64,000 nucleotides of DNA from Rhizobium rhizogenes NBRC 13257 (GCF_000696095.1 NZ_BAYX01000007.1:62001-126000), one strand, 5' to 3'; numbered from the stretch's first letter, positions 46,525 through 56,114 are shown. The notes: a model not told the origin generated them from the letters alone. Numbers and translations: made by a program.

Positions 46525-47691
46525 GTGATTGAATTTGCTCTGTTGTTCGGATTGGGCTTTCTGACCGCAGCCTTTCTGGCTTTCCTAATCGCGCCCGCGA
46601 TCCACCGCCGCATTGTCTGGTTCACGGAAAAGCGGTTGAAGGCCACGATGCCGCTGAGCCCGCAGGAAGTGCGGGCGCAGAAGGACATGGCACGCGCCCT
46701 CTTCGCCGCCGAGAACGCCAAGACGGAACAGCTGCTCACCCAGGAACGTGACAAGGGTGTCGCCCTACAGATAAACAACGGCAAGCTTCTCCAGGAAGCC
46801 AGCCGCTTTGCCGCCGAGAGCAGCGAGTTGCAGACCCGTATCGACGATCTGGAAACCGAGGCTGGCGAACTGCGCTCACGCCTGCGCCGTGAGGAACGCG
46901 ATATCAGCCAGCTCAAATCCGGCGTGCACGCGGCGGGACAGGCAAGTGCCGAAAAAGACGCCGATATCGACAGCCTGCGCAAGCGGATGACCAAGATGGC
47001 CGCCGACGCCGACAATCTGAAGATCGATCTGGCGGCGCGGGAAACCGAAGTCGAAAGCCTGAAGCTTCGCATCAACACGTTGCGGGACGAACGCGACACG
47101 CTGCGCCAGGATCTGAACCAGGCAAGCCAGCGCGCCAGGGATGCCGAATTGCGTCTCGGTCAGGAGAGCGATAGGGCTCGGCGGCTCGACGAGCGGCTGA
47201 ATCGGGAGATTGCGGGCAATGCCGACAAGGAAACCTCGATAGCGAGCCTGAAGGAAAAGCTGGAAGCCGCCAACGGTGGGACGCGTCCAACCGCTCGGGC
47301 GCCCCGCGCCGCCAATCTCGTCTCATCCGCCAAGCGGGCCAATGGCGCCAAGCCGATGGCCGAACCGGCAATCACGGCGGCCGCCGACAATGACGCCAAC
47401 GCCTCTAAACCGGAGCGCACCGTGGAAGACGACATCGCCCATTTGACGGAAGAAGTGCGCAATCGCGCCGCGGCGCTTTCGGATCGTCTGTCCAAATCCC
47501 GCTCGCCGGCGCATGATCAAGCCATGCGCGAGGAAATCGCCGTTATCGGCGCCAACATGGTGGCCCTGACCGCCCGCCAGGAAGGCGATCAATCGCCGAT
47601 CTTCGATCTATTGCCAAAGGAAACGACCCCGGCCGAACAGGGTGCGCGCCTCAGCCTCGCCCATCGCGCCGCCGCCCTCTTGCGGAAATAG
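46525..47691 (+). CDS. Membrane-anchored coiled-coil protein, function unknown
   Basis: A 388-residue protein with one N-terminal membrane helix (residues 3-24, ALLFGLGFLTAAFLAFLIA) followed by a long cytoplasmic coiled coil (~60-265) of Glu/Arg/Asp/Leu heptads (LQTRIDDLETEAGELRSRL, ESLKLRINTLRDERDTLRQD). A low-complexity Ala-rich linker (~265-300) and a short conserved-looking C-terminal helical region follow. The start is GTG at 46525; no in-frame ATG lies nearby. I do not recognise a named family. Its place between CtrA-circuit genes and rpoH hints at a structural role at the envelope, but that is only context. Confidence 0.75.
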   Translation: MIEFALLFGLGFLTAAFLAFLIAPAIHRRIVWFTEKRLKATMPLSPQEVRAQKDMARALFAAENAKTEQLLTQERDKGVALQINNGKLLQEASRFAAESSELQTRIDDLETEAGELRSRLRREERDISQLKSGVHAAGQASAEKDADIDSLRKRMTKMAADADNLKIDLAARETEVESLKLRINTLRDERDTLRQDLNQASQRARDAELRLGQESDRARRLDERLNREIAGNADKETSIASLKEKLEAANGGTRPTARAPRAANLVSSAKRANGAKPMAEPAITAAADNDANASKPERTVEDDIAHLTEEVRNRAAALSDRLSKSRSPAHDQAMREEIAVIGANMVALTARQEGDQSPIFDLLPKETTPAEQGARLSLAHRAAALLRK

Positions 47692-47718
47692 CCGCAAGGG
47701 CTCGGCAAAGGCGGAAAT

Positions 47719-48549
47719 TCAGACCCGCTTTAGCAGCGATGCCATCTCGAAAAGCGCGATGCCGCTTGCCGTTGCCACGTTGAGGCTGTCCAGGCCCGGC
47801 GCCTGAGGTATCCGCACGCTGCCGAAGGTTGACAAGATCTCCTGCGGCAGCCCTTCTCCCTCGGTGCCGACCACCAGTGCGATGTGATCCGTCGGAGGAA
47901 CGGCGCGGATATCGGTCTTTCCGCGCGGCGACAGGCTCCAGATGGCAAAGCCGCGCTCCGCCAACGCCGTGAGCAGATCGACATCTCTGAATTCACGGCG
48001 ATAGGGCATGGTCAGTACCGAGCCGACAGAGACGCGCAGCGCCTTGCGGTAAAGTGGATCACAGCAGGTCTCGTCGAGTAGCACGGCATCAGCGCCGAAG
48101 GCCGCCGCGTTGCGGAACATCGAGCCGATATTGTCGTGGTTGGAGATGCCACAGCCGACAAGAACGAGCGGGCGTTTCGGCAGCCGTCCGAGAAAGGCGT
48201 CCATACCCGTGTCCGCCGTCCGCCGTCCAAGCGCCAGGACACCCCGATGCAAATGGAAGCCGACGATGCCGTCCAGCACCGAACCGTCCGCGACATAGAT
48301 CGGCACGTCGGGTGGAAAGGCCGTGATGATCTCTTCCAGCCCGGCGGCGCGATTGCGTAGCAGCAGCACCTTTTCGGCGACGAAATCGCCGCCAGCCGCA
48401 TGCGCTCCGGCCAGAAGCCGCAGCACCACCGTACCCTCGGCGATAAAGCGGCTCTCGCGGCCGGTCAGGTCACGCTCGCGGATATCGCGGAACTCAGCGA
48501 TGCGCGGATCGTCGGGATGCGTAATCTCGATCAGCCGGTCGCCCGTCAT
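47719..48549 (-). CDS. SpoU/TrmH-family RNA methyltransferase
   Basis: A 276-residue 2'-O-ribose RNA methyltransferase. The knotted SPOUT domain shows motif 1 VGCGISNHDNIGSMFRNAAA, motif 2 VVGTEGEGLPQEIL and motif 3 QAPGLDSLNVATASGIALFE. The N-terminal ~100 residues form an L7Ae-like substrate domain. The start at 48549 (MTGDRLIEITHPDDPR) was chosen over 30 extra codons that read as Ser/Arg noise. The target (rRNA or tRNA) is not clear from sequence. It convergently meets the coiled-coil gene. Confidence 0.88.
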   Translation of the reverse strand: MTGDRLIEITHPDDPRIAEFRDIRERDLTGRESRFIAEGTVVLRLLAGAHAAGGDFVAEKVLLLRNRAAGLEEIITAFPPDVPIYVADGSVLDGIVGFHLHRGVLALGRRTADTGMDAFLGRLPKRPLVLVGCGISNHDNIGSMFRNAAAFGADAVLLDETCCDPLYRKALRVSVGSVLTMPYRREFRDVDLLTALAERGFAIWSLSPRGKTDIRAVPPTDHIALVVGTEGEGLPQEILSTFGSVRIPQAPGLDSLNVATASGIALFEMASLLKRV

Positions 48550-48559
48550 CGCCAAGCCG

Positions 48560-48937
48560 TCAGTTCGGGAGCGATATCGTCGCGACGATGCGGCCGATGC
48601 CGTAATCGAAGACGATGGCCTGACGCTGGCCGCTGGCAAGCGTGCCGTAGAACAGCACCTGATTGCCGGAAAGCGCCGTCGACTGGACGGTAAATCCCTG
48701 CGGCAGCGCAGCGGTCACGGAGACCGGAGCATCCGAAGGAATATTCGAGGCAGCAGCGCCCGCCGGCTTTACCGGAGCGCGCATCGTCTTATAGACAACG
48801 GCGCCGAACACGGCCATAAGGCTCACCACCATGACGGCCGCCGAGACGATCTGCAGGCGGACCATCTTGCGTCGGACACTTTCCAGGGCCGGATCGAGGG
48901 GCTTCTCCTCTTGATCGTCTGGCTCGAGATTCGTCAT
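48560..48937 (-). CDS. Small single-pass membrane protein (DUF6476-like)
   Basis: A 125-residue protein with an acidic start (MTNLEPDDQEEKPLDPALE), one membrane helix (~residues 30-50, SAAVMVVSLMAVFGAVVYK) and a periplasmic C-terminal domain (LPQGFTVQSTALSGNQVLFY). From memory it matches a short Rhizobiales family annotated DUF6476. The start at 48937 excludes a long open stretch that overlaps the divergent pseudouridine synthase gene. It ends 10 nt before the RNA methyltransferase gene. Confidence 0.7.
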   Translation of the reverse strand: MTNLEPDDQEEKPLDPALESVRRKMVRLQIVSAAVMVVSLMAVFGAVVYKTMRAPVKPAGAAASNIPSDAPVSVTAALPQGFTVQSTALSGNQVLFYGTLASGQRQAIVFDYGIGRIVATISLPN

Positions 48938-48980
48938 CGATGCGTCCTTATTTCCTGAAGAGCGCCTGTGCGCCGGAGAA

Positions 48981-50012
48981 ATGCGTTTGAGCGACCCCTT
49001 TAAAGAAGCCGCGGGCAATAGAAAAGTCCTAACTGCCGATGAAACCGCCGAAGGCCGGCTGGATGCATGGCTGACAGCGCAAATGGACGAGGAATTGTCC
49101 CGCAGCCGCGTCCAGGCACTGATCAAGGCCAATGCCGTCCTGCTCAACGGCACCCCGGTAACTGACGCCAAGCGCAAGGTGCGTCCGGGTGACATCTATG
49201 AGATCTCCATGCCCGAGCCGGAGGATCCGACGCCGCAGGGCGAGGACATCCCGCTCGACGTGCTCTTCGAGGATGACGACGTCATCGTCATCTCCAAGCC
49301 TGCCGGCTTGGTCGTCCACCCCGGCGCCGGTAACTGGACCGGCACGCTGGTCAACGCGCTCATCCATCATTGCGGCGACAGCCTCTCCGGCATCGGCGGC
49401 GTGCGCCGGCCGGGCATCGTCCACCGGCTGGACAAGGACACCACTGGCGTCATGGTCGTTGCCAAGAACGATATCGCCCACCGCCACCTGTCGCTGCAAT
49501 TTGCCGATCATGGCCGCACCACGCCGCTGGAACGCGCCTATCAAGCGATCGTCTGGGGTCGTCCGCGCCAGCTCGTCGGCACCGTCAACGCGCCACTCGG
49601 CCGCGCCACCGGCGACCGGACACGACGTTCCGTCAAGCGCCCCGGCAGCCCGGACGCCGATGAGGCCATCACGCATTATGAAGTGATAGAGCGCTTTCAT
49701 GAGGCGCCTGATGCCACAGCGCTCGCCTCGCTGATCGACTGTCACCTCGAAACCGGCCGCACCCACCAGATCCGCGTCCACATGGCGCATATCGGCCATC
49801 CGCTCCTCGGCGACGCCGCCTATGGCGGCGGCTTCAAGACCAAGGCCAACCTCCTGCCGGATGCGGCAAGGGAAGCCGTCAACCGCTTCCCGCGCCAGGC
49901 GCTCCACGCCTACCTGCTGCAGTTCGAACATCCGCGGACCGGCGAAGTGATGCATTTCGAAGCGCCCTTGCCGGACGACATGGAAGAGCTGGCGGCCATA
50001 CTGCGGGGGTGA
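48981..50012 (+). CDS. rluD: RluA-family 23S rRNA pseudouridine synthase (RluD-like)
   Basis: A 343-residue enzyme. An S4 RNA-binding domain lies at residues ~28-95 (RLDAWLTAQMDEELSRSRVQ). The catalytic domain has Asp151 in HRLDKDTTGVMVV and the conserved GRTHQIRVHMAHIGHPLLGD. It isomerises uridines in RNA; the domain order and length fit RluD, which acts on helix 69 of 23S rRNA, but other RluA subfamilies cannot be excluded. It is divergent from the small membrane-protein gene with only 43 nt between starts. Confidence 0.9.
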   Translation: MRLSDPFKEAAGNRKVLTADETAEGRLDAWLTAQMDEELSRSRVQALIKANAVLLNGTPVTDAKRKVRPGDIYEISMPEPEDPTPQGEDIPLDVLFEDDDVIVISKPAGLVVHPGAGNWTGTLVNALIHHCGDSLSGIGGVRRPGIVHRLDKDTTGVMVVAKNDIAHRHLSLQFADHGRTTPLERAYQAIVWGRPRQLVGTVNAPLGRATGDRTRRSVKRPGSPDADEAITHYEVIERFHEAPDATALASLIDCHLETGRTHQIRVHMAHIGHPLLGDAAYGGGFKTKANLLPDAAREAVNRFPRQALHAYLLQFEHPRTGEVMHFEAPLPDDMEELAAILRG

Positions 50013-50378
50013 GGATCAGCGCCCCCTAAAATCAGACGGCTGGACGCCGGCCTCTCCCGCGCCTATAATGTTGTCTGGAACCGATCTCCGGTACATCCCT
50101 CATCCGCCGAGAACGCAATGTGTTTGTTGTTCAAGTGGTTGGATCCCTAGGGCTGGAGCACTCGGGAGGATAGTCACAAGGGCGAATGTCACGGCGTGGT
50201 TAGCGTTCACGCCGGGTAACAGCTGCGTGACCATGTTCTTGAATCACTGTTTGGCCGTACTTATCTACATATTGGTTTAGTGCGGGGTCTTCAGACCTGC
50301 GCGCCTTGGTCAGCTTCGCAAAGAGCGTGCAATGCGCCCCCAGAAGGGACCAAATCTCGAATAGGAGGGTGCACATTC
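50013..50378. promoter_or_regulatory. rpoH upstream region
   Basis: About 366 bases between the pseudouridine synthase gene and rpoH. They contain a TATAAT (50064-50069) with a poor -35 17 nt upstream, an inverted repeat GGCGTG/CACGCC at 50193-50213, and an RpoH-type promoter at 50238-50266 that leaves a leader of about 100 nt. A 70-codon open frame here lacks a ribosome site and protein-like composition and is not called. Confidence 0.55.
50238..50266 (+). promoter_or_regulatory. RpoH (sigma-32-type) promoter upstream of rpoH
   Basis: CTTGAA at 50238-50243, a 16-nt spacer and CTTATCT at 50260-50266 match the alphaproteobacterial heat-shock promoter pattern (CTTGAA, then a -10 like CYTATNT). 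This suggests that RpoH boosts its own gene. Confidence 0.6.
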
Positions 50379-51287
50379 ATGGCCCGTAATACCTTACCGT
50401 CCATCGCCGCCGGGGAAGCCGGCCTTAACCGTTATCTCGACGAGATCCGCAAGTTCCCGATGCTGGAGCCGCAGGAAGAGTATATGCTCGCCAAGCGCTA
50501 CGCGGAACATGCCGACCGCGAGGCCGCTCACAGACTCGTCACCAGCCATCTGCGCCTCGTGGCGAAGATTGCCATGGGCTATCGCGGCTACGGCCTGCCG
50601 ATCGGCGAAGTCGTATCGGAAGGCAATGTCGGCCTCATGCAGGCCGTCAAGAAGTTTGACCCGGAACGCGGCTTCCGTCTGGCGACCTATGCCATGTGGT
50701 GGATCAAGGCTTCGATCCAGGAATATATCCTGCGCTCGTGGTCTCTGGTGAAGATGGGCACGACGGCTAACCAAAAGCGCCTGTTCTTCAACCTGCGCCG
50801 CCTAAAAGGCCGTATCCAGGCCATCGATGAAGGTGACCTGAAGCCGGAGCATGTCTCCGAAATCGCCACTAAGCTGAAGGTCTCCGAGGAAGAGGTCATT
50901 TCGATGAACCGCCGCCTCTCGGGCGACGCTTCGCTGAACGCGCCGATCAAGGCATCCGAAGGCGAGTCCGGCCAGTGGCAGGATTGGCTGGTGGATGATC
51001 ATGAAAGCCAGGAAGCCGTGCTGATCGAACAGGATGAGCTTGATACGCGCCGCCGCATGCTGGCGCGTGCCATGAGCGTCCTGAACGACCGTGAACGCCG
51101 CATCTTCGAGGCTCGTCGCCTCTCGGAAGATCCGGTGACGCTGGAAGATCTCTCGTCCGAGTTCGACATCAGCCGCGAACGCGTTCGCCAGATCGAAGTC
51201 CGTGCTTTCGAGAAGGTTCAGGAAGCCGTGCAAAAGGACGCGCTGGAACGCGCCAAGGCGCTGCGCGTTGTCGAGGCCACCGCTTAA
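50379..51287 (+). CDS. rpoH: RNA polymerase heat-shock sigma factor RpoH
   Basis: A 302-residue sigma-70-family factor. Region 2 (~residues 50-120) contains GYRGYGLPIGEVVSEGNVGL and YAMWWIKASIQEYILRS. The RpoH box QKRLFFNLRRLKG (~residues 131-143) is diagnostic of sigma-32 and mediates proteolytic control. Region 4 has DISRERVRQIEVRAFEKV. The sequence is closest to the RpoH1 type of rhizobia. The ATG at 50379 has an AGGAGG ribosome site at 50363-50368; the frame is open for 33 codons upstream without protein features. Confidence 0.97.
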   Translation: MARNTLPSIAAGEAGLNRYLDEIRKFPMLEPQEEYMLAKRYAEHADREAAHRLVTSHLRLVAKIAMGYRGYGLPIGEVVSEGNVGLMQAVKKFDPERGFRLATYAMWWIKASIQEYILRSWSLVKMGTTANQKRLFFNLRRLKGRIQAIDEGDLKPEHVSEIATKLKVSEEEVISMNRRLSGDASLNAPIKASEGESGQWQDWLVDDHESQEAVLIEQDELDTRRRMLARAMSVLNDRERRIFEARRLSEDPVTLEDLSSEFDISRERVRQIEVRAFEKVQEAVQKDALERAKALRVVEATA

Positions 51288-51330
51288 ACGGACCGAATCT
51301 CGGATCGTCAAAACCAAATATTTCAAACAA

Positions 51331-51359
51331 AAAGGCGGGCTGCAAAGCCCGCCTTTTTT
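51331..51359 (+). terminator. Bidirectional terminator rpoH / unknown protein
   Basis: A perfect 10-bp stem (AAAGGCGGGC at 51331-51340, GCCCGCCTTT at 51347-51356, loop TGCAAA) is followed by T on both strands. It ends rpoH and the convergent gene at 51382. Confidence 0.9.
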
Positions 51360-51381
51360 GATTCCAGTTGCTTGAAACCGA

Positions 51382-53682
51382 TTACTGGCTGCTCGCAGCA
51401 ACGCCGCCAAGCGCCTGCCATTCGGCAATCGCCTTGTTGAAGGCGTCGCTGCCGGTCGGACCCTTTTCCATGGTCAGCAAGGCGCGGCGGCCATTGCGGT
51501 AGACCACGGGAATGTCGATCCAGTTGCGGGTTTTCAAGAGATCGAGGTTGGTCTTGCGCGCATCCGGGAAATCGTTGAGCGCGACCATGTAGACATCGTC
51601 GGTAACCTTGGCCGGCACGGCGATCAACGCATCACCACGATCCTGCTCGGTCGACTTCAGCGCAATGCGCTGCACATTGTCGATGGCGCCGCCCTCGAAA
51701 TTCGGCGGAACCTGGAAGGCCAGCTCAACCAGATGGCTTGCCGGCAGCGAGGAGTCCGTATTGCGCGACACGGTGATCGTCGCCGTCAACCCACGCTGGG
51801 GCACATTGATGAGGCCCTGGACGGACGGCTCCGGACGGCCGTCGGCGCCCTTGCCTTCCTGCAGCGACCAGGTGACTGTACCTTCGAAAGCTGTCGGCGA
51901 TGTCTGGCCGAGACGTTCCTCATAGAGGAACACTTTCTGGCCATCTGCGACCGGTGCTGTCTGCTGAGGCGTGGCGGAAGCCTGCTGATCGGCGGCAGCC
52001 GGTGGTGGCGCGGCGGGTGCGGTCGCGGCGGGGCTCTGCGTCGCCTGAGCGGCGTCCGCATTGCCGGCGGGGGCAGTCGCCGGAGCAGCTGCGGCACCTG
52101 TCGCCGGGGCTGCGGAGGCGACGTTCTGTTCGGCAACGGACTTGCCTTCGGCCACGCCGGGCTGTCCGCCGGCCGCCGGGCCTTCATCCTCTTCCGTGCC
52201 GTTCGCCAGCAGGCGCTGCGTGAACTTGGTATTGACCGTATTCGGATCGTTGTCGAGCGAGGCGACATTGGTATTGCCGGCTGCCGGCGGCGTTGCGGCG
52301 GCGTTGCCATTTTGCGCTGGCGTGGTCGCAGGCGAAGCCGCTGGAGGAGTGGTGGCCGGCGCAGTATTGTTGCTGGCGGTGTCGGAAGATGGCGTGCTGG
52401 TCGCTGTCTTCGGCGCCGAGCTGATGAGATCCGTAACCATCTTGTCGAGCGCTTCGCGGTTCAGCCAGGCGGCATAGCCGCCACCGGCAACGGCCGCAAC
52501 ACCGATAAGCGTCAAGATAGCCGCAGTCGCGCCGAAACGGCGGCGCTTCGGCTCCATGCGGAAGCTCTTGCCTTGCAGCCTCGACGCCATGTCCCGATCG
52601 ACATCCGGCGGAATGGAGGAGCCGTTACCGCTATCCCCATTTTCAGCGAGCTTGTCGAAACCGGCAAGTTCCTTGAGCTCGCGCCAACCGTCACCGTCAG
52701 CCTCGTTCTTTGGCGCAGCTTTCGGCGATGAATGCACGTCGGCAAAAAGATCGACATCGTCAAAGGCATTATCCGGCACCTGCCGTGCGGGCTGCACCGG
52801 CTTGGCGGCCGGGGCCGACTGCAGCTCCCCGAAGACATCCGCGTCCCAGGCAAAACCGTTATCGGCCGTCGGCGTCTTCGCGACGACAGGCTCCTCGACG
52901 GGATGACCGAAGGGAGCCGGCGTGAAGGCGGCGGCGGGCATGACCGGCTCGGGCGCGGCCTGCTTCGAAGGCGTGCCAACCTCGGCCCAAATCTCCTCGA
53001 CCTGACTGATGACGTCATCGGCGGACGAGTGAATGACATGCGGCCGTTGCGGGGCCGGCTCAGGCTCTGCGGCAACGGCCGGCTGTTCCTCAGCATAGTG
53101 CTGCGGCTCTTCGTGGGCAGGCTCTACATAGTCTTCGACAGGCTCGACATGGGCCTCGGCGTGATGAGCCGCCACGGGCTCCGGCTCTTGCGGCGCGTCG
53201 TGCCATGCTTCTACCGGCTCGCGTTCATCCACCACCTCGTGCTGGACATGCACGGGCTCTTCTTGATGGATGGGCTCTTCTTCATGGACGGGTTCTTCAT
53301 GCGCCGGAACGTAAGCGACTACTTCCTCTTGCGCATGAACCTCCGCAGGAGCCGGTTCCGGCTCCTCTACGACATGCTCGTCCTCGACATGGTGCTCTTC
53401 GGGAAGTGCTGCCTGCGGTTCTTCATGCACAACAGGCACTTCCGCGACGGGCTCCTCGGCCGCCGGCAAGGCTTCGGCGTGCTCCGCCTCCACCTCGACG
53501 ATCGCGGTTTCGAGCTTGTCAAGCTGGCGGCGCAGCATCTCCTCCGGCGGACGCGGCTTCATGCTCTCGAGCTGCCGCTGCACGGCACCACGAGCTCGCT
53601 CGTAAACCTTGACCCGCATCTCGGGAGTGTTTTCGGTCAGGCCATCCACGGCCCGCCGAATGACTGCTACAAAATCCGCCAT
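51382..53682 (-). CDS. Large single-pass membrane protein, function unknown
   Basis: A 766-residue protein in four parts: an N-terminal helical segment (~1-70, MADFVAVIRRAVDGLTENTP); a long His/Glu/Pro-rich stretch (~75-220) with repeated HEEP- and EEP-like units; a linker; one membrane helix (~385-405, TAAILTLIGVAAVAGGGYAA); then an Ala/Pro/Thr-rich stalk and a folded C-terminal domain (~585-766, KVFLYEERLGQTSPTAFEG, NWIDIPVVYRNGRRALLTME). The orientation should place the acidic half in the cytoplasm and the C-terminal domain in the periplasm. I do not recognise a named family. It lies between rpoH and purA and ends at the shared terminator. Confidence 0.8.
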   Translation of the reverse strand: MADFVAVIRRAVDGLTENTPEMRVKVYERARGAVQRQLESMKPRPPEEMLRRQLDKLETAIVEVEAEHAEALPAAEEPVAEVPVVHEEPQAALPEEHHVEDEHVVEEPEPAPAEVHAQEEVVAYVPAHEEPVHEEEPIHQEEPVHVQHEVVDEREPVEAWHDAPQEPEPVAAHHAEAHVEPVEDYVEPAHEEPQHYAEEQPAVAAEPEPAPQRPHVIHSSADDVISQVEEIWAEVGTPSKQAAPEPVMPAAAFTPAPFGHPVEEPVVAKTPTADNGFAWDADVFGELQSAPAAKPVQPARQVPDNAFDDVDLFADVHSSPKAAPKNEADGDGWRELKELAGFDKLAENGDSGNGSSIPPDVDRDMASRLQGKSFRMEPKRRRFGATAAILTLIGVAAVAGGGYAAWLNREALDKMVTDLISSAPKTATSTPSSDTASNNTAPATTPPAASPATTPAQNGNAAATPPAAGNTNVASLDNDPNTVNTKFTQRLLANGTEEDEGPAAGGQPGVAEGKSVAEQNVASAAPATGAAAAPATAPAGNADAAQATQSPAATAPAAPPPAAADQQASATPQQTAPVADGQKVFLYEERLGQTSPTAFEGTVTWSLQEGKGADGRPEPSVQGLINVPQRGLTATITVSRNTDSSLPASHLVELAFQVPPNFEGGAIDNVQRIALKSTEQDRGDALIAVPAKVTDDVYMVALNDFPDARKTNLDLLKTRNWIDIPVVYRNGRRALLTMEKGPTGSDAFNKAIAEWQALGGVAASSQ

Positions 53683-53743
53683 CAGTACTTTCTCATGATG
53701 CCCGCCACACAGCCGGACCGGGATTCGTCATTATTTCGTGACA

Positions 53744-55039
53744 TTAGCCCTCAAACGGATCAGTCACAAGTATGGTGTCTTCGCGTTCCGGGCTGGTCGA
53801 AAGCATCGCCACGGGCGCACCGATCAGCTCCTCCACCTGACGGACATATTTGATCGCCTGCGCCGGCAAATCGGCCCATTTGCGGGCGCCGACGGTCGAT
53901 TCCTTCCAGCCTTCGAGCGTTATGTAGATCGGCTCGACGCGGGCTTGCGCCGCCTGGCTCGACGGCAGGTAGTCGATTTCCTTGCCGTCCAATCTGTAGC
54001 CGATGCAGATCTTCAGCTCGTCGAGACCGTCGAGCACATCAAGCTTGGTCAGCGCAATACCGGTAATGCCGGAGGTCTTGACGGTCTGGCGAACCAGCAC
54101 GGCATCGAACCAGCCGCAGCGGCGCGGACGGCCGGTGTTGACACCGACTTCGCGACCGACCGTCGATAAGTGCTTGCCGATCTCGTCATGCAGTTCGCAG
54201 GGGAAAGGTCCTTCGCCGACGCGCGTCGTATAGGCCTTGGTGATGCCCAACACATAGCCAAGCGCCGTCGGTCCGAGACCGGAGCCGGCTGCCGCCTGTC
54301 CCGCCACCGTATTGGACGAGGTTACGAAAGGATAGGTGCCATGGTCGTTGTCGAGCAGCGCGCCCTGCGCACCTTCGAACAGGATGCGGGCACCCGCCTT
54401 GCGCTGCTCGTCGAGCAGCCGCCAGACCTGGTCCATATAAGGAAGAATGTGCTCCGCAACCGAGGTCAGTTCCTCGTGCAGCGCGTTGAAGGAGATTTCG
54501 CTGAGACCCATGCCGCGACGCAGCGCATTGTGGTGCGTCAGCAGCCGGTCGATCTTGGCGGGCAGCGTTTCCGGCTCGGAGAGATCGATAACGCGGATAG
54601 CGCGGCGGCCGACCTTGTCTTCATAAGCTGGGCCGATGCCGCGGCGCGTCGTGCCGATCTTCGTGCCGCTGTTGGAGGCAGCGTCTTCGCGAAGCGCGTC
54701 GAGATCACGGTGCAGCGACAGGATCAGCGGCGCGTTTTCGGCAATACGCAGCACGTCGGGCGTGACCGCGATGCCCTGGGCGCGCAGCTTCTCGACTTCG
54801 GCGACGAAATGATGCGGATCGACGACGACGCCGTTTCCGATGACGCTCAGCTTGCCGCGAACCAGCCCGGAGGGCAGCAGCGCGAGCTTATAGCTGACAC
54901 CATCGACAACCAGCGTATGACCGGCATTGTGGCCACCCTGAAAGCGCACGATCACGTCGGCGCGTTCCGAAAGCCAGTCGACAATCTTGCCCTTGCCTTC
55001 GTCACCCCATTGCGAACCGATCACAACTACGTTCGTCAT
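53744..55039 (-). CDS. purA: Adenylosuccinate synthetase PurA
   Basis: A 431-residue enzyme that joins IMP and aspartate using GTP in the first AMP-specific step of purine synthesis. The N-terminal [18 protein letters not shown] contains the GDEGKGK loop (residues 12-18). [12 protein letters not shown] and [20 protein letters not shown] are typical. The start at 55039 removes 18 upstream codons not seen in the family. Confidence 0.98.
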   Translation of the reverse strand: MTNVVVIGSQWGDEGKGKIVDWLSERADVIVRFQGGHNAGHTLVVDGVSYKLALLPSGLVRGKLSVIGNGVVVDPHHFVAEVEKLRAQGIAVTPDVLRIAENAPLILSLHRDLDALREDAASNSGTKIGTTRRGIGPAYEDKVGRRAIRVIDLSEPETLPAKIDRLLTHHNALRRGMGLSEISFNALHEELTSVAEHILPYMDQVWRLLDEQRKAGARILFEGAQGALLDNDHGTYPFVTSSNTVAGQAAAGSGLGPTALGYVLGITKAYTTRVGEGPFPCELHDEIGKHLSTVGREVGVNTGRPRRCGWFDAVLVRQTVKTSGITGIALTKLDVLDGLDELKICIGYRLDGKEIDYLPSSQAAQARVEPIYITLEGWKESTVGARKWADLPAQAIKYVRQVEELIGAPVAMLSTSPEREDTILVTDPFEG

Positions 55040-55262
55040 TTCTCCATTCCCGCTTCCTGCGCGCAGAGACGCGCCTTGCTCAAACCCGCGCATCTATAAA
55101 GCTTTGTTTTTCGGAAAGCGACCCTGTTGTCTCAGGAGAATCGGCTTTTTACGTGACGAATCAGCGCCTCCAACAGGATTCTTCCTGTCGGCGCGCACCG
55201 GCGAAAGCCTAACCTTTCCCGGATCTGCCTAATTTCAGGAGCAAAAGCGCAAAAACCGAGAG

Positions 55263-56114
55263 CTAGCCGAGTTCGAGCGTGGTGACGGCAAAGATGCGAT
55301 TGAGCGGCATGTTCGGGGCAGCGCCGCGATACATCCGCGCCGTTTCGAACAGCGGCGAGAGCCCGCAGGCTTCGGCAAGCCCGATTGCCTCGGCATTTTC
55401 AACGGGCACGTCCAGATACACCGGCCTGCCCTTGGCCTCCGACAGCAGCGTGGCCAGCAGCGCCGCCGCGACATCGGGGCTGTTTGCAAATAGCGGGCCG
55501 ACCTTGAACCCCTCGAAACAGCGCCGGATGGTGCCGTAGCCACGAATTCTGTCACCGCTGCCGACCATGAAGGATTTTCGCCTCTCGGGCGCGCCACACC
55601 AAGCGGTGAGGAAAGAATAGCGCAACCCCGGGAAAATGCCGGCATCGTAGCGCAGCAGCGCCTCGAGCCTGCCCTGCGTGACCGGCACGACCTCCACGGC
55701 CTTGTCTATGTCGGGCACTTTGGCGACACCGCCATAGCGCAGCGTACGATAGGCCGCCTCGAAACCGTGACGGCGATAGTTTTCCTGCTGCCCGACGACG
55801 CCGTCGAGGCCGACGGTGCGATTGCCCGCGAAGGTCATGACCTTGTTCCACAGCGCCTTGCCATAACCCTTGCCGCGAAATTCCGGATGGACCATGTAGA
55901 GGCCGAGAAAGGCGAAGCTTTCACCATAGCGCACGAGGGAGATGCAGCCGACCGGCACCTCGCCGATCGCGCCGACGAAGAAGCCGGAAGGATCCGCTTC
56001 CCAGAATGCCGGGGCATCGTCGACACCGGGATTCCATCCCTCCTGTCGAGCCCATTCGAGAGCGAGCTCCAATTCCCCGGCTCGCATTGTACGCACGGCG
56101 AAAGTCGACTTCAT
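55263..56114 (-). CDS. GNAT-family acetyltransferase, two-domain
   Basis: A protein of about 283 residues. The first domain (~1-140) is a GNAT fold with the acetyl-CoA loop in HPEFRGKGYGKALWNKVM. The second half (~150-283) resembles the GNAT-related C-terminal domain seen in YitH-like proteins (PVTQGRLEALLRYDAGIFPG). The ATG at 56114 was preferred for GGGG at proper spacing; one five codons upstream is possible. Substrate unknown. It stands alone between purA and the amidohydrolase. Confidence 0.8.
   Translation of the reverse strand: MKSTFAVRTMRAGELELALEWARQEGWNPGVDDAPAFWEADPSGFFVGAIGEVPVGCISLVRYGESFAFLGLYMVHPEFRGKGYGKALWNKVMTFAGNRTVGLDGVVGQQENYRRHGFEAAYRTLRYGGVAKVPDIDKAVEVVPVTQGRLEALLRYDAGIFPGLRYSFLTAWCGAPERRKSFMVGSGDRIRGYGTIRRCFEGFKVGPLFANSPDVAAALLATLLSEAKGRPVYLDVPVENAEAIGLAEACGLSPLFETARMYRGAAPNMPLNRIFAVTTLELG

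Noticed and set aside
50068..50280. A 70-codon frame upstream of rpoH
   Set aside because: No ribosome site and Cys/Trp-rich composition; the stretch is better explained as promoter and leader of rpoH.
51733..53853. Two long plus-strand frames opposite the large membrane protein
   Set aside because: Arg/Gly/Leu-rich translations with no features; the minus strand has a coherent membrane protein, proper start and shared terminator.
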